Part shown: positions 9,289 to 18,112 of the stretch, piece by piece
How positions within the stretch are numbered: position 1 is the stretch's first letter
How the letters are laid out: each line of letters opens with the position of its first letter
DNA from: CAVQWH01 sp963717595
Lineage (GTDB): Bacteria > Patescibacteriota > Saccharimonadia > Saccharimonadales > Saccharimonadaceae
NCBI GenBank assembly: GCA_963717595.1
Contig: CAVQWH010000001.1
Location: forward strand, 248,001-312,000
Reading direction: 5' to 3'
DNA length: 64,000 bases
The notes under the pieces: model-generated
Told to the model about the DNA's origin: nothing
The model's input: the letters and a program-made list of their open reading frames with translations, nothing else
Database searches by the model: none
Translations under genes and position numbers: made by a program

Positions 9289-10273
9289 TTTTATGTTTAC
9301 GTAGTTTTGCCAGTGCTTTGGCCTCAATTTGACGAATTCTCTCGCGGGTAACACTAAATTCTTGACCAACCTCTTCAAGTGTATGGCTTTTATCCCCGCC
9401 TAAACCAAACCGCATTTTAAGAATTTTCTGTTCACGCTCAGTTAAAGCACCTAAAATTGACTGCACTTGTTCTTTAAGCAGCTGACTCGCGGCGCTATCA
9501 ACAGGACTGGGCGCTTCATCGTCTTCTATAAAGTCAGACAATATAGACTCGTCATCATCACCATCGTGGCCAATACCAGCATCAAGACTGCTGATATCTT
9601 GCTTAATCTTAATGACGTATTCAACTTTTTCCGGCTCCATATCAAGCTCTTTAGCTAGTTCGTCGATTGTCGGTTCACGATTAAGCTCTTGAGTCATACG
9701 ACGCTGGGTGCGTAGCAGTTTGTTAATAGTTTCAAACATGTGCACCGGAATACGAATAGTTCGTGATTGATCAGCGATCGCACGCGTAATAGCCTGACGA
9801 ATCCACCAGGTGGCATAAGTGGAAAACTTAAACCCTTTATCTGGATCAAATTTTTCTACTGCACGAAGCAGGCCGGTATTACCTTCTTGAATCAAATCAA
9901 GAAAGTCCAAGCCACGGCCTGAATAACGCTTAGCGATTGATACTACCAAACGTAAGTTAGCTTCTGCCATTTGATCTTTAGCTTTTTTGTCACCGGCGAC
10001 AACCCGCTTTGCTAACTTTAGCTCTTCTTCAGGGCTCAGCAAAGGGATTTTACCAATCTCTCGTAAATGCAAACGAACAGAGTCGTCTGCAATATCATCA
10101 ATTGGGCCAGCAGTTACTTTAGCAGATTCTTTTTCTTCTGCCTCTAATTCTTCCTCGTCCGGTTCAATATCATCTACTTGCGAATTGTCAGCTAGCGTAG
10201 CCAGCTTAATTTCTTCTAATATTTCTTGTCTAGCTTTTGCTTTATTAGATTTAGATTTACTTTTGGGCACCAC
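9257..10273 (-). CDS. rpoD: Primary RNA polymerase sigma factor (RpoD/SigA)
   Basis: A 338-residue group 1 sigma factor. Region 1.1 is reduced to a basic start and an acidic stretch. Region 1.2 begins DSVRLHLREIGKIPLL, and region 2 has DLIQEGNTGLLRAVEKFD and FSTYATWWIRQAI for -10 recognition and melting. Region 4 has LEEVGQEFSVTRERIRQIEAKAL for -35 recognition. The GTG start lies inside the dnaG end with SD AAGGAG just before it. dnaG-rpoD order is the classic macromolecular-synthesis operon. The perfect TATAAT boxes across the window are its expected targets. Confidence 0.97.
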   Translation of the reverse strand: MVPKSKSKSNKAKARQEILEEIKLATLADNSQVDDIEPDEEELEAEEKESAKVTAGPIDDIADDSVRLHLREIGKIPLLSPEEELKLAKRVVAGDKKAKDQMAEANLRLVVSIAKRYSGRGLDFLDLIQEGNTGLLRAVEKFDPDKGFKFSTYATWWIRQAITRAIADQSRTIRIPVHMFETINKLLRTQRRMTQELNREPTIDELAKELDMEPEKVEYVIKIKQDISSLDAGIGHDGDDDESILSDFIEDDEAPSPVDSAASQLLKEQVQSILGALTEREQKILKMRFGLGGDKSHTLEEVGQEFSVTRERIRQIEAKALAKLRKHKNAKTLHDYIQ

Positions 10274-12011
10274 CTAACTCCTTAATAATTACATTTAGTT
10301 TCTTTTGTAGTTGTTTAGTTCTAGCTTCATCGGCTTCATTTTCAGCCTGGCGCAATTGAGCAGTCAGTTCTTCCTTACGCCTTTTCATTTGTTCATTTTG
10401 TATATTTCTAATAAGTTTTGCAGCTTCATAATAACGATCTTGCGAATTCCAAGCTGCATACCGCATTTCGGCCTTTATCATAACAATTTTAACATAGATT
10501 TCAATTTCACGCAATGACTCTGGAACACCAGAATAGCTTTCATTAGGGTGATTAATAATGTAAGCCATAAGTTTTTGTGCGGCTTCGTCTATTAGCCAAT
10601 TAGATTCAACTTTTTTTAGCAATTCTCTAACATCAGAATCTACTACCGCTAAAGCCAGTAAATTATCCTGGTAGACCTTAATAACTGGCGGTAATTCTAC
10701 TTCACTTTTTTTAATTGATTTAAGTATTGGCTTATTTGATGGCTCTTCCATGCTAGCAAGTTTAATTTGCAAAGCATGCTGGCTAGTGTCTATTGCTTTA
10801 GCTACCAGTTCCAAATAATGTTCTCTTTCAACTGAATCTTTTAAAAACTTAATAACTTGCAATGCTTGGTCACTAAATAATCTTTTACCTTCAGCAGTTT
10901 TTAGGTCAAGGCGATTCTTATGAGCATCCAACACCCAGTCAACCACTGGCTTAGCATCGTCGATAGCTTTTTGCCATTTAGTCTCACCTTTTTGGATAAG
11001 CTCGTCTGGATCCTTAGCGTCATCAGGTAAGGTAATGATGCTTAAATCAACTCCGATTTTTTGCGCAATCTCAATTGCTCGCTCAGTAGCTGCAAGGCCA
11101 GCATCATCAGCATCAAAAGCCAGTCGAATTTTCGGGCTCAGGCGCTTTAAGGTTTTTAAATGCATCTCAGTTAATGCAGTGCCCGCCGTTGCCACTACCT
11201 GATGTATACCGGCTTGGTGTGAGCTAATTACATCTAGATTACCTTCTACAATTACTGAATAGCCAGCTTTACGAATAGCTGACTTCGCTTGATGTAGGCC
11301 AAAAACATGGCGGCTTTTATCATATAAAAGCGTCTGGGGAGTATTTATGTACTTTGGGCCATCGGTATGTTCGCCAATTAAGCGAGCAGTAAAGCCGATA
11401 ACCTGCCCTTGACTATCACAAAGCGGCACCATAAAACGCCCCCTAAACATATCGCCGGCGCCGCGTGACACTAGGCCTGCCGCTTTAATATCTTGAGTTG
11501 ATAACTTCTTTTTAGTTAAAAAATCAACCAATGCCCGACCCTGCGATGGAGCATAACCTAAACGAAAATCCAAAACGGTATCTCTCTTGAAGTGGCGTTG
11601 CTTGGTCGCATAGTTAAGAGCTTGCTGGTTTTTAATAAGAGAATGCTGATAATAGGTAGCGGCCAGATCTAAAACCTTCAGCATGCGATCTTTTTGTTGA
11701 CTAAAAGCTCGAGACGAACTAGAGCTATAAAATGACAAGTCTACTCCAGCCTTCCGGGCAAGCAGTTCTAATGCTCCTCGAAAATCCAGCCCTTCAGCAA
11801 GCATAATAAAGCTAAATATATCGCCGCCTTGATTACTTGAAAAATCATACCAAATATTTTTTTCAGGCGTGACTATAAAACTCGGAGTTTTTTCATTAGT
11901 AAAAGGGCTTAATCCTTTAAAGCTACGCCCTGCGCGCTTTAAAGGAACATACTGACCAATAACATCCTCAATATTTAGCCTGTCCCTAACCTCTTCTTTG
12001 GCATCCTGCAT
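10257..12011 (-). CDS. dnaG: DNA primase without zinc ligands
   Basis: A 584-residue primase making RNA primers at the fork. The N-terminal domain aligns with the zinc-ribbon region (GLSPFTNEKTPSFIV, then NIWYDFSSNQGGDIFSF), but all four Cys/His zinc ligands are replaced by Ser, Thr, Asp and Ser. The Toprim core is intact: VIVEGNLDV with the catalytic Glu, and AFDADDAG for metal binding. The C-terminus is charged and helical, as in helicase-binding domains. It overlaps rpoD by 17 nt. Confidence 0.95.
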   Translation of the reverse strand: MQDAKEEVRDRLNIEDVIGQYVPLKRAGRSFKGLSPFTNEKTPSFIVTPEKNIWYDFSSNQGGDIFSFIMLAEGLDFRGALELLARKAGVDLSFYSSSSSRAFSQQKDRMLKVLDLAATYYQHSLIKNQQALNYATKQRHFKRDTVLDFRLGYAPSQGRALVDFLTKKKLSTQDIKAAGLVSRGAGDMFRGRFMVPLCDSQGQVIGFTARLIGEHTDGPKYINTPQTLLYDKSRHVFGLHQAKSAIRKAGYSVIVEGNLDVISSHQAGIHQVVATAGTALTEMHLKTLKRLSPKIRLAFDADDAGLAATERAIEIAQKIGVDLSIITLPDDAKDPDELIQKGETKWQKAIDDAKPVVDWVLDAHKNRLDLKTAEGKRLFSDQALQVIKFLKDSVEREHYLELVAKAIDTSQHALQIKLASMEEPSNKPILKSIKKSEVELPPVIKVYQDNLLALAVVDSDVRELLKKVESNWLIDEAAQKLMAYIINHPNESYSGVPESLREIEIYVKIVMIKAEMRYAAWNSQDRYYEAAKLIRNIQNEQMKRRKEELTAQLRQAENEADEARTKQLQKKLNVIIKELGGAQK

Positions 12012-12069
12012 GATTATATTTATTGTAACACTCTTTATATCTGTTAATGTTTGTGCTTTAATAACTGCT

Positions 12070-12645
12070 ATGGATCCTTACAACGATAGCGTTACTCTAG
12101 TTCCTGAACCTCAACCAGGTATTTCGCGTAAAACCATATTTATCGGCATAGGAATCGGCATAGCCCTGCTTATTACCGTAATACTATTATTCACCACTAG
12201 CCAAGGCAACAAATTGCAGCCATATGAGCAGCGCTTGGCTATACGAATGAGTAATCTGCAGACTTTATCAACTAGCGCCCAGCAAAGTATAAGTAGTGAA
12301 GACCTAGGCAATCTTAATAGTCAACTTAGTACTCTAGTAATTAGCGATAACGCTAGCTTGCAGGCAGATTTAACCGCTTTAGGAGTTAGCGGCAAATACC
12401 CAAAAAACATGGTTGCAAGCGAGTCTGATGCGTCAACTTACTCCAATCTAAATCAGGCAAAAGTTAATGGTAATTTTGATCAACAATACGTTGATGCCGT
12501 AACCAAAAAAATAGATGATACTGCTGCACTTATGAGCACTATTTACTCAAAGAGTAAAGATACAAAATTACGCCAAGATATTACTAAATCTTATAAAGAC
12601 TTGATATTCGTCAAAAAACAAATGCTAAAACTAAAACTTTCTTAG
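12070..12645 (+). CDS. Single-pass membrane protein of unknown function
   Basis: A 191-residue protein with a short cytoplasmic start (MDPYNDSVTLVPEP), one transmembrane segment around residues 25-48 (IFIGIGIGIALLITVILLF), and an outside domain rich in Ser, Gln and Asn with helical character. No catalytic motif is seen. A frame extension to 11998 would overlap the divergent dnaG start, so ATG 12070 is preferred; TTTAAT lies 7 nt before it, a leaderless arrangement. Confidence 0.6.
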   Translation: MDPYNDSVTLVPEPQPGISRKTIFIGIGIGIALLITVILLFTTSQGNKLQPYEQRLAIRMSNLQTLSTSAQQSISSEDLGNLNSQLSTLVISDNASLQADLTALGVSGKYPKNMVASESDASTYSNLNQAKVNGNFDQQYVDAVTKKIDDTAALMSTIYSKSKDTKLRQDITKSYKDLIFVKKQMLKLKLS

Positions 12646-12652
12646 CGCCAGT

Positions 12653-12988
12653 TTATTTGGCAACTAATTGATAGCTATGACGTGCCAAGTCGTATATCTC
12701 TTGGTCACCCAGCTGGCCAGAACAAATAATCGTATTCCAGTGCTTTTTAGGTAAATGATAGCCCGGTAGGGCAGTTTCGTATTTTTCTCTCAAGTTAATC
12801 GCAAGCTTGGGATCACACTTTAAGCTCACTCTCAAAGGTTTGGCGTTTTCGGAAATCAGCGCAAATATTTTTGCGTCTTTGGAATTTTTAGGGCCAACTT
12901 TATAAACTGCAGTATTCTCGCCAAAAGGGTAGTCTAGCCAAGTGTTTTCAAAACTAAGTAAAAAATCTTCAAGCTCTTTATGCGTCAT
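12653..12988 (-). CDS. MmcQ/YjbR family protein
   Basis: A 111-residue protein whose pattern (W.DYPFGENTAVYKVG, AKIFALI, RVSLKCDPKLAINLREKY, PGYHLPKKHWNTI) matches the YjbR/MmcQ family, a cyclase-like double-wing DNA-binding fold. Biological role is poorly known. It is 4 nt after orn and probably cotranscribed with it. Confidence 0.82.
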   Translation of the reverse strand: MTHKELEDFLLSFENTWLDYPFGENTAVYKVGPKNSKDAKIFALISENAKPLRVSLKCDPKLAINLREKYETALPGYHLPKKHWNTIICSGQLGDQEIYDLARHSYQLVAK

Positions 12989-12991
12989 AAG

Positions 12992-13537
12992 CTATACTTT
13001 GACTTTTTTAAGGTAATACTCCAATTCCTGAATAGACCCCCGAATGTCATCAAAAGCTCTGTGAGTCTTTGGTTTTGCAAAAACTTTATTATACTTGCCA
13101 TTAAAAACTACTTTCCAGGCACTTACATCTAACATTCTATAATGTAACCTGCCTTTTAGATGGCGCCATTCGCTTTTGATAAAGCGCCTGTCATTGTGTA
13201 TCGAGTTACCTGCAAGCAACACTGGCTCGTTTGAATCAAAATAAGTATCCACGAATTTTAATAACTCATTTTCAACTGTACTCCCAGGGCGACCTTCTTG
13301 TAAATTTTGCTGAAGCAATTGATCACGCGCTTCAGGGTTTTCATCCCAAAACTTTCTCTCAACTTCCATCCTCTGTTCAACTAGTTGGGGGTCAACTTTT
13401 ACCACAGCTTCGTAGGTAGCTATTTCATTAAAATCCCAATCAGTCGCAATAATTGCCACTTCCATAATTCTATCTTTGGTCGGATCAAGCCCGGTCATTT
13501 CCAAGTCCATCCATAGAAGAGTTGCTTTTTGAGCCAT
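12992..13537 (-). CDS. orn: Oligoribonuclease
   Basis: A 181-residue DEDD exonuclease that degrades 2-5 nt RNA to monomers at the end of mRNA decay. It shows Exo I (LWMDLEMTGLD), Exo II (LLAGNSIHNDRRFI) and Exo III (HRAFDDIRGSIQEL, the DEDDh form). Length is normal. It lies 5 nt after mscL. Confidence 0.95.
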   Translation of the reverse strand: MAQKATLLWMDLEMTGLDPTKDRIMEVAIIATDWDFNEIATYEAVVKVDPQLVEQRMEVERKFWDENPEARDQLLQQNLQEGRPGSTVENELLKFVDTYFDSNEPVLLAGNSIHNDRRFIKSEWRHLKGRLHYRMLDVSAWKVVFNGKYNKVFAKPKTHRAFDDIRGSIQELEYYLKKVKV

Positions 13538-13542
13538 AAAAC

Positions 13543-13983
13543 TTATTCGTCCTTCTTTTTATCTAGTCTTTCCAAACTAAATAACTTTATAAATACGTAA
13601 ACTACAGCTAATACTGCAACAAAATTTAACAAAGAGTACACAAAAGCCCCCCAGGCAAAAACGGTATCATGGGCTCCATGATGAACAATAAAAGTTTTAT
13701 TGCTCAAAGAATTAGCACCAATAATAATCCCGACAAAAGGATCGATAAAACTTTTCATTAGTTGATCTACTAATTCTCTAGCTTGGGCACCAACAATAAA
13801 ACCTATAGCAAGGCCGATAATTGCATGTTCGCGTAGAAAATCCACAAAGCCGGTAACTGGCTTTTTAACTACCGGAGCCATTTTTTTAACAGCTGGTTTT
13901 CGCCTGCCTCTTGGAGATTCCAGGTTAATATTGCCACTAGTCGCAGCTGTTCTAACGGTAGTATGTTTGTCTCTTCGTGCCAT
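13543..13983 (-). CDS. mscL: Large-conductance mechanosensitive channel (MscL family)
   Basis: A 146-residue protein: a basic N-terminal extension of about 48 residues, then FVDFLREHAIIGLAIGFIVGAQARELVDQL, the MscL pore helix TM1. A periplasmic loop follows, and TM2 (FVYSLLNFVAVLAVVYVFIKLF) ends in a charged tail. MscL opens under membrane tension to release solutes in osmotic downshock. A strong AAGGAGG lies upstream. The long basic N-terminus is unusual for the family. Confidence 0.82.
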   Translation of the reverse strand: MARRDKHTTVRTAATSGNINLESPRGRRKPAVKKMAPVVKKPVTGFVDFLREHAIIGLAIGFIVGAQARELVDQLMKSFIDPFVGIIIGANSLSNKTFIVHHGAHDTVFAWGAFVYSLLNFVAVLAVVYVFIKLFSLERLDKKKDE

Positions 13984-14038
13984 AATCAGTTAGTCCTCCT
14001 TATCAACATTATATATTTTCCAAACAGTCATATAAAAA

Positions 14039-15715
14039 TTACATATGTTCTGGCGCAGTAATACCCAAAACTTCTAACCCTTCTTTGAGTATATTCGCAT
14101 AATGCTTTACCAGCTGAAGTCTGACAGCTTCTCTTGGATCGCCGATTACTTTAGCTTTTTCATAAAAACGGTTAAAATCTTGCGCCAATTCATAAAGATA
14201 TGTGCAAATATAATGCGGCTTAAGCTCTGAGGCGGCTTGTTCAACAACTTCACTGTATTCGCTAAACTTTTGCACTAAAGAACGTTCTTCGGCATCAAAA
14301 TTATCAACAGAACCCTCTTGTGGTCTGGAAGATGCTTTTTTCAAAATACTACGCGCACGCGCATGAGCATATTGCAGATATGGGCCGCTATTCCCTTCTA
14401 AGCTAACTGACTCCTCGATATCAAAAGCTATATCGCCGCCTAAGCGATGCTTAAGAAATGTATACTTAACCGCAGCCAGAGCCGTAGAATAATAATCCGT
14501 ATCGGGACGTTTGTTAGATAAAACTCCGCTAATTTCTTGAATAACGTCTACCGCGCGAGTAACATTGCCTAAACGCGAACTCATTTTTTGTCCGCTGCCA
14601 AAACGAATCGTACCGTTAGTTAAGTGAGTCTGTTTTGCAGCCAAACTAGAATCAATAGCATTGAGAGCAGCAAATACCACTTTCATATAATCGGTTTGGT
14701 CGTTACCAGTAATAAGCACGCGCTTATCATAGGCAAAATCATCAACTTCACTAAAAATAACTCCAATGTCTTTTGTTTCATACGTCGGCAAACCTTGCGA
14801 AGTTATGAAAACTCTCGTATGCAATCCAGCGTCCTCGCCCTTATATACTACGGCGCCATCACTTTTTTCAAAGACCGTGCCAATATATTTATTCACCACG
14901 GCAAGCCCGGCATCGGTCATGGCGCTTTCGGGATAGTATTTACCAAAAGGCTTAACCTTTATTTTCTTATAAAAATCTTTGAAATAGTCATAACTCCACT
15001 CACGGCACGTCCAGTAAATTTTAGCTAGGTTGCTACTTTTGTCGCTAGTTTTATGAAAGTCATAAATCTGCAGATTAATATCTTTTATCTGCGATTTAGC
15101 ACTCTCATCTTCTTCATACGCCTTAGCACCTAAAACGTATGTCTGACTAATCCATTGTGGTCGATCAGCCTCAGGTATATCTTTAAGCTTGGTATACCCA
15201 TCTTCCCCGATTTTGTTTACTATTCCATATAAACATTTTGCAACGTGCAAACCCACATCACCGCCAAAATTAGCACGAAATACAGTTGCGCCAGTAGATT
15301 CTAAGATTCTTCCCAAAGCGTCACCCACGATTGTCTGGTAAAGGTGCCCTGTGTGCAGTTCTTTAAAAGCATTTGGGCATGAATACTCAAGCAACACTCG
15401 AAGGCCTTTGTTAGTTTCAGCCGCTCCCTCGTAGGCTGAAGACATTAAAGCTTTATCTGTCAGGACAATGTTAATAAAGCCGGGGCCAGCAACTGATGCA
15501 TCGCTAACTTTATCTACCAATTCTTTACGAACTTTCTCAGCCAGTTTTTCGGCAATCTCCCTTGGCGGTTTGCCTAATTGTTTGCCAAGCTGCAGCGCAA
15601 CATTTGTAGCATAGTCGCCAAACTGTTTTTCTGGGCGCGTTAGCTCAACCCTAAGCTTCCTACCAAATTCTTTTTCGACGACCTCGGCAATATAATTAGA
15701 CAACTCTGATTTCAT
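14039..15715 (-). CDS. argS: Arginine--tRNA ligase
   Basis: A 558-residue class I synthetase. The N-terminal Add-1 domain binds tRNA; the signature CPNAFKELHTGHLYQTIVGD holds HTGH (HIGH motif); the second signature is GQKMSSRLGN (KMSKS variant); the C-terminal anticodon-binding domain (HYICTYLYELAQDFNRFYEKAKV) is complete. It charges tRNA-Arg, whose level is sensed by the argC leader in this window. Its TATAAT is 7 nt before the ATG. Confidence 0.96.
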   Translation of the reverse strand: MKSELSNYIAEVVEKEFGRKLRVELTRPEKQFGDYATNVALQLGKQLGKPPREIAEKLAEKVRKELVDKVSDASVAGPGFINIVLTDKALMSSAYEGAAETNKGLRVLLEYSCPNAFKELHTGHLYQTIVGDALGRILESTGATVFRANFGGDVGLHVAKCLYGIVNKIGEDGYTKLKDIPEADRPQWISQTYVLGAKAYEEDESAKSQIKDINLQIYDFHKTSDKSSNLAKIYWTCREWSYDYFKDFYKKIKVKPFGKYYPESAMTDAGLAVVNKYIGTVFEKSDGAVVYKGEDAGLHTRVFITSQGLPTYETKDIGVIFSEVDDFAYDKRVLITGNDQTDYMKVVFAALNAIDSSLAAKQTHLTNGTIRFGSGQKMSSRLGNVTRAVDVIQEISGVLSNKRPDTDYYSTALAAVKYTFLKHRLGGDIAFDIEESVSLEGNSGPYLQYAHARARSILKKASSRPQEGSVDNFDAEERSLVQKFSEYSEVVEQAASELKPHYICTYLYELAQDFNRFYEKAKVIGDPREAVRLQLVKHYANILKEGLEVLGITAPEHM

Positions 15716-15722
15716 GAATCTT

Positions 15723-15728
15723 ATTATA
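15723..15728 (-). promoter_or_regulatory. Leaderless-type -10 box of argS
   Basis: A perfect TATAAT sits 7 nt before the ATG on the reverse strand, leaving no space for a 5' leader or ribosome binding site. Confidence 0.65.
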
Positions 15729-15737
15729 ACAGAGAGC

Positions 15738-17339
15738 CTATTGCTTAGCGGCTTTAATCAGCCCCGTAAATAAAGGGTGTGGCCTGTTAGGGCGAGACCG
15801 AAATTCAGGATGAGCCTGCGTGGCCACAAAATATGGATGGTTTTTTCCTTCAATAAACTCAACTAAGCGACCATCAGCCGACTGGCCTGAAACCACTAAG
15901 CCGCCTTTGTTAATAGCATTTTCAAAAGCACGATTAACTTCATAACGGTGCCTGTGTCTTTCAGTAACTTCCGTTGCACCATAAAGCTTAGCTACTTGAG
16001 AACCTTTAGCCAACTTGGCCTCATAATCTCCTAACCGCATGGTTCCGCCTGTAGATTCTTTCCCAATTTGGTCATCCATAATATAAACAACCTGATTTTT
16101 AGATTTTTGATCAAGCTCTGCGCTAGTAGCATTTTCAACTCCACCACGCTTAGCAGCAGCCACAACCGCAGCTTGCAAGCCCAGGCAGATCCCAAGATAT
16201 GGAATCTTATGTTCCAGTGCATAGTCCGCTGCTACAATCTTGCCCTTCACGCCACGCGTACCAAAACCTCCAGGTATCAGTAAACCATCAAACTTTTCTA
16301 AAGACTTTGCAGTCTTTTCACTTAATTCTTCAGCATTCACCCACTCATATTCTAAGTTTACTGCTTCGTTCCAAGCTGCGCTGCGCAAAGCTTCAATCAC
16401 CGAGAAATATGTATCTTCGTTATCTAAATATTTAGCAACTACACCAATTTTTACCATTTTTTGATAAGGCTTAGTGGCTTTGTCTACAATTTGCTGCCAT
16501 GAATCCATATGTGGTTGCGCTGGAGAAAGATCAAGCTGCTTCATTAGCATATTCCCCGCACCGGCCTCTTCCAACATCAAAGGCACGCGATAAACCGTGT
16601 CTGCATTTGGCAAAGCCACCACAGCTTCTTTAGGAACACCACCAAACAAGCTCAGCTTATCCATAAGGCCGTTGTTTATAGGGCTGTTCGCACGGGCAAC
16701 AATCATATCCGGCATAATGCCGTAAGCACGCAAGTCTCGTATAGAGTTTTGAGCAGGTTTAGTTTTTAGCTCTTTACTCGCACTTAAATATGGAATATAA
16801 ACCACATGCACAAAAAGGCAGTTTTGGCGGCCAGCCCGCACCATAAATTCGCGCATCGCTTCTGTAAAAGCTACGCTTTCAAAGTCGCCTACCGTGCCGC
16901 CTAATTCAACGATATGCACGTCGCTGCCTGGGCTTGAAGTCTCAATCGTATGCTGTATAGCCTCTGTTAAGTGAGGAATAACCTGTACTGTTTTACCTAA
17001 GTATTTTCCAGCCCGTTCATCATTAATAAGATCTAAAAGCAAGCGGCCAGCAAGCATTGCGCTGTCTTTATGCAGCTCTATATCAAGAAACCTTTCATAA
17101 TGACCTAAATCAAGATCGGTCTCAGCGCCATCGCATGTTACAAAACACTCGCCATGCTCCGCCGGGTTAAGCGTTCCAGCATCTACGTTAAGATAAGGGT
17201 CACATTTTTGGATAGAGACTTTAATGCCGCGGGCTTTTAAAATGGCGCCGATTGACGCCGCTGTTATTCCTTTGCCTACTCCGGAGAGTACACCGCCTGT
17301 TACAAATATGTATTTGCGGTCTCTACCCATGTTCTTCAT
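15738..17339 (-). CDS. pyrG: CTP synthase
   Basis: A 533-residue enzyme that amidates UTP to CTP. The synthetase domain begins KYIFVTGGVLSGVGKGITAASIG with the ATP-binding loop. The glutaminase domain has the oxyanion loop GGFGTRG, the nucleophile in LGICLGLQAAV, and the His-Glu pair in THAQ.HPEFRSRP-like sequence (ATQAHPEFRSR). Full length. A TATAAT 8 nt before the ATG gives a leaderless promoter. Confidence 0.97.
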   Translation of the reverse strand: MKNMGRDRKYIFVTGGVLSGVGKGITAASIGAILKARGIKVSIQKCDPYLNVDAGTLNPAEHGECFVTCDGAETDLDLGHYERFLDIELHKDSAMLAGRLLLDLINDERAGKYLGKTVQVIPHLTEAIQHTIETSSPGSDVHIVELGGTVGDFESVAFTEAMREFMVRAGRQNCLFVHVVYIPYLSASKELKTKPAQNSIRDLRAYGIMPDMIVARANSPINNGLMDKLSLFGGVPKEAVVALPNADTVYRVPLMLEEAGAGNMLMKQLDLSPAQPHMDSWQQIVDKATKPYQKMVKIGVVAKYLDNEDTYFSVIEALRSAAWNEAVNLEYEWVNAEELSEKTAKSLEKFDGLLIPGGFGTRGVKGKIVAADYALEHKIPYLGICLGLQAAVVAAAKRGGVENATSAELDQKSKNQVVYIMDDQIGKESTGGTMRLGDYEAKLAKGSQVAKLYGATEVTERHRHRYEVNRAFENAINKGGLVVSGQSADGRLVEFIEGKNHPYFVATQAHPEFRSRPNRPHPLFTGLIKAAKQ

Positions 17340-17347
17340 GGGGTTTC

Positions 17348-17353
17348 ATTATA
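17348..17353 (-). promoter_or_regulatory. Leaderless-type -10 box of pyrG
   Basis: A perfect TATAAT lies 8 nt before the pyrG ATG on the reverse strand; no Shine-Dalgarno sequence is possible in the gap. Confidence 0.62.
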
Positions 17354-17459
17354 ACATGCTTAGGATTTTAGTGACACTTAAAATTAGCCACTTACTTGAC
17401 TTTTTGTAAATCATATGCTAGTGTAATAACAAAGTTATTTAAAAATAAAAAGGATAAAA

Positions 17460-17750
17460 ATGAGCACTCACGAACAACCTAGGCAAGACGGCGAAAGAAC
17501 CACTAGAGAAATAATGCAAAACACTAGGCATATCTTAGCAGGAGATATGATCCAAGCAGCCGGTAAAATCGACTTCTACCGCTATATATGCGAAGAGGAA
17601 TCACCTACAGCCGAAGAAGCAGAGCTTTATAGAAAACAACAAAAATTATGGGAAGAAACCGTAAAAGTCATTCAAGAAAGGTTGGATGAAATTGACGCCA
17701 AGTACCCTGGTTTACGCAAGCTAGAAGAGTCCCACAGCGACGAAAGCTAA
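17460..17750 (+). CDS. Small helical hypothetical protein
   Basis: A 96-residue soluble, charged protein rich in Glu, Gln and Arg and predicted to be helical (AEEAELYRKQQKLWEETVKVIQERLDEID). No recognised motif. SD AAGGA lies 6 nt before the ATG, unlike the leaderless neighbours. It is followed by a strong hairpin terminator and is monocistronic. Confidence 0.6.
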   Translation: MSTHEQPRQDGERTTREIMQNTRHILAGDMIQAAGKIDFYRYICEEESPTAEEAELYRKQQKLWEETVKVIQERLDEIDAKYPGLRKLEESHSDES

Positions 17751-17760
17751 TTAGCATAAA

Positions 17761-17801
17761 CTACTTAAAAACCAGACTCAAACGGTCTGGCTTTTAAGTA
17801 G
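17761..17801. terminator. Hairpin terminator, works on both strands
   Basis: An inverted repeat with GC core CCAGAC/GTCTGG extended by TACTTAAAA/TTTTAAGTA. The T-rich arm on the reverse strand follows the repeat element at 17801-17924; on the forward strand it ends the small gene before it. Confidence 0.8.
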
Positions 17802-17924
17802 CAGTGGGTGGGATATCGCTACGCTCCTCCACTCAAAAGTGCTCGGAATAAATTCCTGCGCGCTTTTTCGCTCCGCCGAACCCTCGTTCGCTAACGCTCA
17901 CTAATTGGGTTCTTATCCCACTGC
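17801..17924. repeat. tRNA-linked GC-rich element, copy 1
   Basis: The ends GCAGTGGG and CCCACTGC are inverted. The left flank GGGTGGGAT and the right flank CGAACCC match the T-arm of the adjacent tRNA-Ser(CGA), with the core inserted at the T-loop position. The core shares CTCCTCC, CTCAAAAGTGCTCGGAATAA and GCGCTTTTTCGCTCCGCC with the two other copies near 24.8 and 26.3 kb. It sits between two terminators directly downstream of the tRNA. Nature unknown: mobile element remnant or structured RNA. Confidence 0.7.
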
Positions 17925-17930
17925 AAAATA

Positions 17931-17952
17931 AAAAAACTGGCCTGAAGGCCAG
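17931..17952 (-). terminator. Terminator of tRNA-Ser(CGA)
   Basis: Reverse strand CTGGCC, loop TTCA, GGCCAG, then six Ts, 12 nt after the tRNA 3' end. Confidence 0.85.
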
Positions 17953-17963
17953 CTATTTTATTT

Positions 17964-18054
<91 letters not shown>

Positions 18055-18112
18055 ATAATTTATATAGCCCATTATACTTAATGGGCTATATAGTTACAGG
18101 CTTATTAAATGA

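Noticed and set aside
9289..9378. Longer start for the kinase gene at 9378
   Set aside because: These 30 codons overlap rpoD region 4 and do not look like the family; ATG 9288 is better.
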